From: Aquincolibacterium sp041674705
Lineage (GTDB): Bacteria; Omnitrophota; Omnitrophia; Omnitrophales; Aquincolibacteriaceae
NCBI GenBank assembly: GCA_041674705.1
Contig: JBAYVF010000011.1
Coordinates: 1 to 59,518 of the forward strand
Reading direction: 5' to 3'
DNA length: 59,518 nt
Under the pieces are notes generated by a model that made no database searches, was not told the DNA's origin, and worked only from the letters and a program-made list of their open reading frames with translations. The translations under genes were made by a program, and so were the position numbers. Shown piece after piece: positions 31,452 through 39,067 of the stretch; positions within the stretch are counted from its first letter, which is position 1, and each line of letters begins with the position of its first letter.

Positions 31452-33428
31452 CTAGCTCCGAACTACGCTGACACTTTGCAAATGCGTTGTTTTCTGCCAA
31501 ACATAATTTGCCTCACCAAATGGCCCCCCGGAGAGGCCAGAACCCCCATGAGTTGTTAAATAAGGCGAGAAACCTGCATGGCGCGAATTAATTCGCAGCA
31601 AACCGCAACGATCAAGCTTCTTGATAAACTTTGCAATATAAGGATCTGACTTTACCCAAACTGAAGCTCTCAGGCCATATTTATTTGAATTAACTATGTG
31701 AACCATCCGATCAAAGATTTGCTCGTCCTTTCCGCTCCCACTCGTCCCACTTATTTTAATCAGAGGAATCAGCGGGAAAAAATTCTCTTCTTGAACGCAC
31801 TTCATCTGAAGCGCTTTCTGCCAATCTTCTATCCTTAGAACTGTCGGCTGAAGAAACATTCCCTTAGGATCAATTTCATTTCTGTGGTTAATTCGATTTC
31901 CACCGCATAGAACTTCCGCGCCCTTTTCTTTTGCGTCTTCCAAAAAAACAAAGAAATCGTCGGCGCGAACAACGGGCGTTAAGCAGACTCCTTTTTCACT
32001 GGGCAGCCCCGCCTTTATTTTTCCTGCCCGTTCCAGAAATTCTTTCTCAAATTCCGGATATACGTCTTCATGGATAATAGCTTTTTTGGGAACCATGCAA
32101 ATTTGCGTAGACCCAATAAAGCAATCCGCCATAGAATCGGCCGCCTGTTTAAGATCCGCATCTTTCCAGACTCCTAGAAAATCATTTCCTGAGAGCTCTA
32201 ATATCGGCTTCTTGCCAGCAGCATAAGCTCTGCTCCCAATTTCAATACCCATAGCACTATCTCCAAAAAAGAACACGTCATTCACTAAGGGGCTTTCCAT
32301 CCATTTATCCATTATGACTTTTGAATTCCCCACCACTGTATTAACTGTACCTGCTGGAGCATCAAACATCTTTAAAACTCTCCAAATGACTTCATGCCAT
32401 AAGTACATTGTGGAAATGGGCATCCTGAGAGGGGGTTTTATGACAAGACTATTTCCACCAAGAAGTGCAAATCCAGCGGTCAGGGAGTTACTGCAAGGAG
32501 CATTGCCGGGAGGGCTCACAACCACTACGCCATCGGGCTTGCGAACCCAGCCCATGGTTTCAGTCTCAATCTGGCCATAACTGCCTCGAAGTTGTTCTTT
32601 GTAGAAGTTTATTGATTCAGGACGATACGCCATCTCCATGCCCGAGAACTCCCAGACAGACAGTTCCTCGGGATGGCCTTCGGCAACCATTAAATTAATA
32701 AGCTCTTCCTTTTCGGACATTAAAAGCTCATAAATCCCATTCAAGATTTTCACCCTACGAGCAAAAGAGAAATCCAAAAAAGTCTTTTGCGCCCTACTCG
32801 CTGCCTGTATGGCTGCTTCAATATGCTCCTCTGAACAAATGCAATATTTAGCGATAACGATTCCGCTGATCGCGTCATTAGGCGAAATCGCTTTCGCCTC
32901 AATGCTTGAAAATTCTTTTAGCGCTCTTAATGTGCCCAGAGGATCCTTGAGCGAGCTATCCACATGAGCAAGAAATTTATACTTCCCCGTGTCAACGAAC
33001 TGGCCGTCGATCAATAGCGGGAAGAATCTTATGCCTTTCTCGGAATCGTGCACCCTACAAATATTTTTTTTGACGCAAGCGAGAAGCTCTTCGAGATCGA
33101 AGGGCTTTAAAATGTAATCCTTAGCTCCCAGCTTTAAAGCCTCTACCGGAGCATCTTCGCTAGCGTATCCTGTAATAAATATAAAAGGGACATCGCATCC
33201 ATTTTTTTGCCAAATTTCTTTTTTCAACCGACCCAAAAAAGCCAACCCGTCCTCGCCAGGCATTCTGATATCACTAATAATCAAATCGAATGATGTGTTT
33301 TTCGCTTTCTGAAAGGCTTCGTTAGCATTTTGAGCCATCTCTGAGGGATAACCAGCTTTTGAAAGAAGATTGGTCAGCGTCTTCAAAACTAGCAAATCAT
33401 CATCAATTACTAAAATTTTTCCGCCCAT
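31452..33428 (-). CDS. Response-regulator receiver fused to aldehyde dehydrogenase
   Basis: A 658-residue fusion. Residues about 3-125 are a complete receiver: acidic pair in VIDDDLL, phospho-Asp near 53 in IISDIRMPG, Thr in FITGYASED, Lys in YILKPFDLEE. Residues about 145-655 are an aldehyde dehydrogenase with VVSPPGNAPCSNSL, the general-base Glu near 410 (LELSGND) and the nucleophile Cys near 444 (GSTQICMVPK). Both halves keep their catalytic residues. ATG 33428 is chosen for AAAGGA upstream. An enzyme as the output of a receiver is rare, and I know of no characterised ALDH of this form. It is the only receiver protein among four kinases and lies downstream of an acyl-ACP-reductase-like gene, so it may convert a fatty aldehyde under phosphorylation control. 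Confidence 0.93.
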   Translation of the reverse strand: MGGKILVIDDDLLVLKTLTNLLSKAGYPSEMAQNANEAFQKAKNTSFDLIISDIRMPGEDGLAFLGRLKKEIWQKNGCDVPFIFITGYASEDAPVEALKLGAKDYILKPFDLEELLACVKKNICRVHDSEKGIRFFPLLIDGQFVDTGKYKFLAHVDSSLKDPLGTLRALKEFSSIEAKAISPNDAISGIVIAKYCICSEEHIEAAIQAASRAQKTFLDFSFARRVKILNGIYELLMSEKEELINLMVAEGHPEELSVWEFSGMEMAYRPESINFYKEQLRGSYGQIETETMGWVRKPDGVVVVSPPGNAPCSNSLTAGFALLGGNSLVIKPPLRMPISTMYLWHEVIWRVLKMFDAPAGTVNTVVGNSKVIMDKWMESPLVNDVFFFGDSAMGIEIGSRAYAAGKKPILELSGNDFLGVWKDADLKQAADSMADCFIGSTQICMVPKKAIIHEDVYPEFEKEFLERAGKIKAGLPSEKGVCLTPVVRADDFFVFLEDAKEKGAEVLCGGNRINHRNEIDPKGMFLQPTVLRIEDWQKALQMKCVQEENFFPLIPLIKISGTSGSGKDEQIFDRMVHIVNSNKYGLRASVWVKSDPYIAKFIKKLDRCGLLRINSRHAGFSPYLTTHGGSGLSGGPFGEANYVWQKTTHLQSVSVVRS

Positions 33429-33512
33429 GCTTCTTTTCCTTTTTTTGTGTAATGAACCCAATTCTATGCGCTAGAAGCAGTTTTATAAGTCCACTTAACT
33501 TCAATAACAGCA

Positions 33513-33597
33513 TGTCATTGCGAGAAACCTAGAGGGGCAACGAGGCAATCCCGCTCCACAAAAACAAAATTGCTTCGCCTACGGCTCGCAATAACAT
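33513..33597. repeat. GTCATTGCGAG dispersed repeat
   Basis: GTCATTGCGAG...CGAGGCAATC then AATTGCTTCGCC...GGCTCGCAATAA, in the 248-bp gap between kinase K1 and the receiver-ALDH gene. The gap may also hold a promoter for the latter; I see no convincing hexamers. Confidence 0.75.
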
Positions 33598-33676
33598 TAC
33601 GACCAAAGGAGTTCGAGATGCTTATGAAACTGCTTCTATTAATGTATCGGAATTCCAAGAAGTAACTGTAATAATT

Positions 33677-35107
33677 TCAACAAGTTAAGGACATTGGACT
33701 CTGTTGAGGTAGTGTAATAGTGAAAACGGTCCCTTGCCCGACCTCGGAACGAACGTCGGCTCTGCCACCATTCTTCTCTACAAGCTGTTTGACGACGTAG
33801 AGCCCGAGGCCGGTACCAGAAGACTTGGTGGTGTAAAAAGGCTCGAAAATACGAGCTAGCTGATCCGGAGGCAGTCCCGGTCCTGTGTCCCGGACCTTGA
33901 TGGAAAGCCAAGGCTTCTCTTCCTTTGCCGAGATCTCAATCTCTCCCTTGGATGACTTTTTATCCAAGGAGTCATCCTGAGCGGAGTCGAAGGACCCCCT
34001 ACCCTCATTGATCGCCTGGCAGGCGTTCACGATAAGGTTGATGAAAATTTCTTCCAGAGAATGGCGATCCGCACAAACCATTGTCTTTGGCAGCACATTC
34101 ACCTGAAGCCGGATCTGATCCAAAGCAAGCTCGCTACAAACAAGCGGGACAACGCTTTCGATAATCTCTTTTACATCTAATGACTGTTTATCGAAAGTTT
34201 TGGAACTCTGTCGTTTGGCGTAGGATGAAAAATTATGGATAATCTCTAAAGCTCGCTCGGCTTGAGTGACCGTCCTTTGAGCAATATCCCTGATCTTTTC
34301 CTGACTCGTATCCGGTCTTTCCAAAAGAGTTTCCGCCAACCCCTTGATCACAAAGAGCGGATTCCGGACCTCGTGATTAATGCTTGTCGCCATGATCCCA
34401 AGCGCCGACAGTTTTGCTTCCTGGACCATGTCGGTGATCGCATCAATGTCAAAAAGACGGCTACGTGAAATAGCGTAGGAAAGCACCAAGAGCCCTACTC
34501 CCACAAAAAAATTCGGCGCAGGATAAACTGGAATGCCATACCACAAAGGAATATTCGTACATCCACCCGCCCAAATTGGCAGAAACGTCAAAAACACCCA
34601 TTTAATCTGCCACTTTTGAAGCCCTTCCGCTTTGCGATAAGAACGCGCCAAAAGGAAAAAAGAAAAGACCACGGCGAGGAAAAGTTCCACGTAGTAGATA
34701 TTCGCCAAAATCCCCGGCACCGGCCAAAACGGAAAAGAGAGCCGCGGCACAACATCCGCAACCATTAATTTGCTGAAAGAAAAAACCGCAAAAAACATGG
34801 GCATCCCGAGCAAAAAAGCGGCTTGCCATTTTTTAAGCCGAATATTTACTAAATTACAAACAAACCACAGAAAAGCGAACGGGATAAAATCACAGAAGAG
34901 CATCACTAAACGCATGCAAAGAAGCGCGAGCTCTTTAGTTGTCTGGATCTGCCAGACTGCATAAAAGATCGACCAAAAACCGATGCTGAGGCAACACGCC
35001 GCAAAGCTTTTATAAATTGCATTTTGCCGGCGGCCGGTAAAAATATAGAGGCTAAGCAGTAACCCAACGACCCCATTAAAAAGTCCGATAAACGCGTAAT
35101 AGTTCAT
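33677..35107 (-). CDS. Membrane sensor histidine kinase K1 (7TM-HisKA-HATPase)
   Basis: A 476-residue kinase with seven hydrophobic segments (about 5-215), HisKA with the His near 243 (ATSINHEVRNPLF) and HATPase (about 340-465; NLIVNACQAI, DTGPGL, GTGLGLYVVKQL). It is a close paralogue of K2. Residues about 369-386 (GSFDSAQDDSLDKK) translate a GTCATCCTGAGCGGAGTCGAAGG dispersed repeat that sits in frame in the loop after the N box. Codon use in the membrane part is A/T-richer than in the kinase part. GAGGATAAGCC precedes the ATG. It lies 32 bases after K2. Confidence 0.92.
   Translation of the reverse strand: MNYYAFIGLFNGVVGLLLSLYIFTGRRQNAIYKSFAACCLSIGFWSIFYAVWQIQTTKELALLCMRLVMLFCDFIPFAFLWFVCNLVNIRLKKWQAAFLLGMPMFFAVFSFSKLMVADVVPRLSFPFWPVPGILANIYYVELFLAVVFSFFLLARSYRKAEGLQKWQIKWVFLTFLPIWAGGCTNIPLWYGIPVYPAPNFFVGVGLLVLSYAISRSRLFDIDAITDMVQEAKLSALGIMATSINHEVRNPLFVIKGLAETLLERPDTSQEKIRDIAQRTVTQAERALEIIHNFSSYAKRQSSKTFDKQSLDVKEIIESVVPLVCSELALDQIRLQVNVLPKTMVCADRHSLEEIFINLIVNACQAINEGRGSFDSAQDDSLDKKSSKGEIEISAKEEKPWLSIKVRDTGPGLPPDQLARIFEPFYTTKSSGTGLGLYVVKQLVEKNGGRADVRSEVGQGTVFTITLPQQSPMSLTC
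33971..33999. repeat. Dispersed repeat inside the K1 coding sequence
   Basis: GTCATCCTGAGCGGAGTCGA followed by AGGACCCCC: the widespread intergenic palindrome, here translated on the minus strand as FDSAQDDS. Confidence 0.85.
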
Positions 35108-35139
35108 GGCTTATCCTCTTTTGCTTTCAGAGACCGGCT

Positions 35140-36588
35140 TTAACACGCCAAAGTAACAGTAAAAATGGTGCCTCTCCCAAGCTCAGACTGGGCATCGATC
35201 CGGCCGCGGATCTTCTCAACGAGTTGCTTGGTGATGTAAAGCCCGAGACCGGTGCCTTCGGCTTTGGTGGTATAAAAGGGTCGAAAAACATCTTTGAGTT
35301 TTTCGGCCGGAATTCCGGGACCGGTATCTGCCACGCTTATCAACACCTTGCGTTCTCCACCCTCCAGAGACCCGGTCTCTGAAAGCTTTTTGAGACCGGG
35401 TCTCGACAGGGTATCGAAAGTAGCGGTGATCTCGATCCCCCCGGATTTACCGCTCTCTTTTATCGCCTGGCAGGCGTTCACAATAAGGTTAAACAGGATC
35501 TCCTCCAGATAGCGCCTGTCGACCTGAACTTCCGGAAGATCCGGCGGAATATCGCGCGTAAGAGCAATGCTGTGGGCCGCAAGCTCGTAACGAACAAGCG
35601 GAAGAATGTCTTCCAACACGGCTTGAATGCTTACTGGTTCGAACTTGATTTCGCTGTCAATTCCCGCCTTCGCGAAAAGCGACAACCGCTTGATGATATC
35701 CATCGCCCGATCGGCTTGATCCATGCTTCGTTTCATGGCATCGTTGGCGCTTTCAAGCGCTTTTTCCTTATTAGGGAATATCCCCTCTTTCTGCCGCTCA
35801 AGACAGCTTTCCGCGAGACCTTTGATGATAAAGAGCGGGTTCTTGACCTCATGATTGATACTCGCCGCCAACACCCCGATCGCCGTCAGCTTGTCCCGGT
35901 GCGCCGCCTGGGCAAGTTCTTCAACGCCAAACAGCCCTTTACGTATCAAAAAGTATGCTGTGAGAAAAGGATAAAACGGCATTAAAAAAACAGCGTATTG
36001 AGGTATGAAAAAATCATAACCTGGCGGGATTGTCAGCCCGCCTCCAAGAAAACCCAAGAACGTGGCAACAATAAATCCCTTAAGCTGATTTTTTTCTTCC
36101 GCGGACGATTGCTTTAATTTTTGAACGAGAAGAAAGAAACCGAGAGGAATAATTGTGATAAAAAGAAAAAAGAAAATATTAAATCCTGGCCCTGGGTGAG
36201 TAAAATAAATAGAAAATGGCGAGGGTTTTATTCTTGGAATAAACCAACTCGAAAAACTAAACACCCCCAGCAGGGCAGAAAGCGAATAAACTGCAAGTAG
36301 TGGCCTTTTGAATTTTGAGAGTTTTCCGGAATAAACAAGTGAAAAATGAAACCAGGTCGCTGGAATAAAAATTGAGAAGGCATCAGCGAGGCGTGCGTAA
36401 AAAATGGCCTTGTCATATGAGCCGTATAGACCCCAAAAAATTCCAAAAAAAATCCCCCAAAAACTATTAAACATCGTGAAAACAAAATAAATTTTGCCTA
36501 TAGAGTCCGGCCGCTTGAGGAGAATTAAAAGTCCAACAAAAAAGGAGCAAAAACCAAAGCAGAGCAATGAAAAACTATAGGGATTCAT
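35140..36588 (-). CDS. Membrane sensor histidine kinase K2 (7TM-HisKA-HATPase)
   Basis: A 482-residue paralogue of K1: seven hydrophobic segments (about 5-220), HisKA His near 245 (AASINHEVKNPLF), HATPase (about 340-475; NLIVNACQAI, DTGPGI, GTGLGLYITKQL). About residues 393-414 (FDTLSRPGLKKLSETGSL) are encoded by a palindromic repeat with two inverted copies of GAGACCCGGTCTC (35367-35379, 35392-35404), in nearly the same loop as the insertion in K1 but a different repeat. The sensor half is A/T-rich. It follows K3 by 48 bases with a hairpin in the gap. Confidence 0.92.
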   Translation of the reverse strand: MNPYSFSLLCFGFCSFFVGLLILLKRPDSIGKIYFVFTMFNSFWGIFFGIFWGLYGSYDKAIFYARLADAFSIFIPATWFHFSLVYSGKLSKFKRPLLAVYSLSALLGVFSFSSWFIPRIKPSPFSIYFTHPGPGFNIFFFLFITIIPLGFFLLVQKLKQSSAEEKNQLKGFIVATFLGFLGGGLTIPPGYDFFIPQYAVFLMPFYPFLTAYFLIRKGLFGVEELAQAAHRDKLTAIGVLAASINHEVKNPLFIIKGLAESCLERQKEGIFPNKEKALESANDAMKRSMDQADRAMDIIKRLSLFAKAGIDSEIKFEPVSIQAVLEDILPLVRYELAAHSIALTRDIPPDLPEVQVDRRYLEEILFNLIVNACQAIKESGKSGGIEITATFDTLSRPGLKKLSETGSLEGGERKVLISVADTGPGIPAEKLKDVFRPFYTTKAEGTGLGLYITKQLVEKIRGRIDAQSELGRGTIFTVTLAC

Positions 36589-36611
36589 GCCTTAGACCCT
36601 ATTAACACCCG

Positions 36612-36652
36612 GTGTTTAAATTGAGGGCTCACCATATCAAACACCGGGTTTT
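36612..36652. other. Intercistronic hairpin between K3 and K2
   Basis: ACCCGGTGTTT (about 36614) and AAACACCGGGT (about 36641) are inverted, the second overlapping the end of K3. It may slow or process the transcript; no clean T run on the minus strand follows. Confidence 0.55.
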
Positions 36653-38859
36653 TTGGAGGTTTCTGCGGGAAACCGGACGGTGAAGGTTGCCCCTTTACCG
36701 GGAGCCGAGGCAACACTGATGGTGGCGTTGTGGCGCTTCAAGATGCCGAAGCTGACGGCAAGGCCAAGGCCGGTGCCGGAGCCGACGTCTTTGGTGGTGA
36801 AGAACGGGTCGAAGATCTTTTTCTGGTTCTCTTTGGAAATACCGATCCCGTTGTCGGTGACGATCATCTCGATCGCATCATCCGTCTTCCGGGTCTCGAC
36901 CGTGATCTTACCTTTTGATGAAGCATTGGACTTGATCGCATCACGGGCATTCACGAGAAGATTCGTGAGCACCTGATCCAGCTCCCCCGCAATTCCCTGG
37001 ACAGGCGGCACAGCTCCAAGCTTCATCTCGACTTCGATATTCTCCTGCTGGAACTGGAAGCCCAGAAGCGCGCAGGTGCCTTTGACCACGTCGCGCAGAT
37101 CGACATCTTTGTGCGGCGTTTCTTCGACGGTCTTGCGGGCATATTTCATGAGCTTCTGCACGATCGCCTGGCATCGCTTCGCGCCTTCCTCGATCAGCGA
37201 AAGCGAATCGATGTCATCCTCCCGCGCGCTCATCCGGAGGATCTGCGCGTTCGTGAGGACCGCCGTGAGCGGATTATTGATCTCATGCGCCACGCCGCCG
37301 GCAAGTGTGCCCAACGTCGCGAGCTTCTCGGCCTGCACCAGCTGATCCTGGGTCTTCACAAGTTCCCGCGTCCGGTCTTCCACGCGCTTTTCAAGCTCCA
37401 CATTCCACCGCTTGAGCTCCTCGCTCATCCCGCGGACCTGGGTATAAAGCTCGCTGATATTCTCGAATTGCATGGAGTTCGAGAACGCGATCGTTACCGG
37501 GATCTTGAGCTGTGTGAGGAACTGGATTTCGTTCGGCCGGTAGGGTTTGAGGTTCGCTTTTCGTCCGAGGCTCACGACTCCGATCAGTTTACTGCCCAAT
37601 ACGAGCGGCACCGCGACCATCCCCTGCGTCGCGCGGAAAAATTCTTCAGTCTCAGAACGGAATGTCTCCACTTCCGGGTCCGCGCCGACAAGGTCGCCCA
37701 TCACGACCGCGTCCTTTCTCTCAAGCCAGGTCAGGAACGGATGATCCTTGGGAATGGCTTTAAGATTACGCAGCCCCTTGGCGATGGCCGGGATGTATTC
37801 CCCGTTCTTCTCATCCAGGAGAAAGACCGAAAGGCGCCGCACATAAAGCTGGCGGCGGAGCATGCGGGCAAAACTCTGCAGGAGATCCCGAAGGCTCTTC
37901 AGGCGCACGAGCTCCTGTGAGAACTTTGTAAAAATTGCCATGAGATTCGACCGTTGACGCTGGAAAAGCTGGTCCAGCCGCGGCTGAATGGACCGGAAAT
38001 AAAAATAAAAAGTAATGGCCACGGTGAGGTAATAGAACATGGAACCCCAGGCCGACGCCGGGTCCCGCAGGCTCTGCGTCCAGTAGATAAACGCGGCGAA
38101 CGGCACGATCGCCACGGCGGTCGTGACCAGCCACATCAAGGTCTTGTGGATCACGGTCTCGATATCCATGGCCTTGTAGCGAATGATCGCGTACGCCACG
38201 ATCAGGACCCAGAAAAAAACCGCAAGAAAACCGAGCGGAAGCACCGGGTAGAAAATAAATTTTGGCAGATAATCGAACGCCCCCAGAAAAGCCACCAGAA
38301 AACCGATCGTGATGAGTCCGATCTGGGTCTTGCGCACTCCCTTCGGCTCCCTGAAAAGCGCGCTGAAGAAATTGGTGAACGCGCAGACCAGCACGAGGAA
38401 AAAGAAGCCGAGGAAATAAAGATTGAGGGGGCCGTAGACGGGGTAAAAACCCCAGAAGTAATGAGTGACGCCCGGAAAACTGAGCGGCGAGAAAAGTCCG
38501 GTGATATAAAAAGCGCCTCCGAAGAAAAGCCCGGTCCGGATCGCGATTTTTTGTTTCTTGAAAAGACCGAGCCAGGTCGCGGAAAAATAATGCGTGCAGG
38601 GCGCGATCAGGGCCACCCCGAGGAACGTCACGGTCCGGTATATAAAAAGCGCGATCTCAGGCGTCCTCGCGGCATAAGTCCCGGCGATCCCCAGGAACCA
38701 GAAAAAGCCGCAGATGCCGATCAGGAAAAATGAGAAATTCACCCGGGAGCATCTGTTCTGCAGAAGGATGAAGATCCCGATCAGGAGCATCAACACGCCC
38801 ACGATCAGGACAGGGACGGAGTAGCCGTTGAAACGGAATGCTTGGATCAATGTCGCCAT
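36637..38859 (-). CDS. Membrane sensor histidine kinase K3 (7TM-GAF-HisKA-HATPase)
   Basis: A 740-residue kinase with the same plan as K0: seven or more hydrophobic segments (about 10-290), GAF (about 320-465), a coiled coil, HisKA with His near 524 (GGVAHEINNPLTAV) and HATPase (about 615-735; NLLVNARDAI, DNGIGI, GTGLGLAVSFGIL). Unlike K0-K2 its base composition is even across the gene. It is the first kinase after the acyl-ACP-reductase gene, from which a 208-bp CAGACTACAG repeat block separates it. The 7TM-GAF plan also occurs in PrsK of exosortase systems, but no exosortase genes are present. Confidence 0.9.
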   Translation of the reverse strand: MATLIQAFRFNGYSVPVLIVGVLMLLIGIFILLQNRCSRVNFSFFLIGICGFFWFLGIAGTYAARTPEIALFIYRTVTFLGVALIAPCTHYFSATWLGLFKKQKIAIRTGLFFGGAFYITGLFSPLSFPGVTHYFWGFYPVYGPLNLYFLGFFFLVLVCAFTNFFSALFREPKGVRKTQIGLITIGFLVAFLGAFDYLPKFIFYPVLPLGFLAVFFWVLIVAYAIIRYKAMDIETVIHKTLMWLVTTAVAIVPFAAFIYWTQSLRDPASAWGSMFYYLTVAITFYFYFRSIQPRLDQLFQRQRSNLMAIFTKFSQELVRLKSLRDLLQSFARMLRRQLYVRRLSVFLLDEKNGEYIPAIAKGLRNLKAIPKDHPFLTWLERKDAVVMGDLVGADPEVETFRSETEEFFRATQGMVAVPLVLGSKLIGVVSLGRKANLKPYRPNEIQFLTQLKIPVTIAFSNSMQFENISELYTQVRGMSEELKRWNVELEKRVEDRTRELVKTQDQLVQAEKLATLGTLAGGVAHEINNPLTAVLTNAQILRMSAREDDIDSLSLIEEGAKRCQAIVQKLMKYARKTVEETPHKDVDLRDVVKGTCALLGFQFQQENIEVEMKLGAVPPVQGIAGELDQVLTNLLVNARDAIKSNASSKGKITVETRKTDDAIEMIVTDNGIGISKENQKKIFDPFFTTKDVGSGTGLGLAVSFGILKRHNATISVASAPGKGATFTVRFPAETSKKPGV

Positions 38860-38873
38860 AAAAACCTGCGGGG

Positions 38874-39067
38874 ACTGGAGACTCGAACGGACTGCAGACT
38901 GCAGACTAAAATCCTGGGTTTACCGTCTATGGCCGGTAGTCCGCGGTCTGTTGTCTGTAGTCTGTAGTCTGTCCTGACTTTTACTTTCTTTTGATTAACG
39001 GTAGTCAGGACTGCCCCAATCTCCGCTTTGCTTCGACCGATAAGAATTGGGACTGTAGTCTGTGGTC
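38874..39067. repeat. CAGACTACAG word repeat block
   Basis: Words GACTGCAGACTGCAGAC, GTCTGTTGTCTGTAGTCTGT and GGACTGTAGTCTGTGGTCT in both orientations, with GACTGCCCCAATCTCCG...GAATTGGGACTG between, fill the gap between the AAR-like gene and K3. Confidence 0.65.

Noticed and set aside
36637..38859. Kinase K3 as PrsK of an exosortase/PEP-CTERM system.
   Set aside because: The domain plan is similar, but there is no PrsR-type regulator, exosortase or PEP-CTERM protein in the window.
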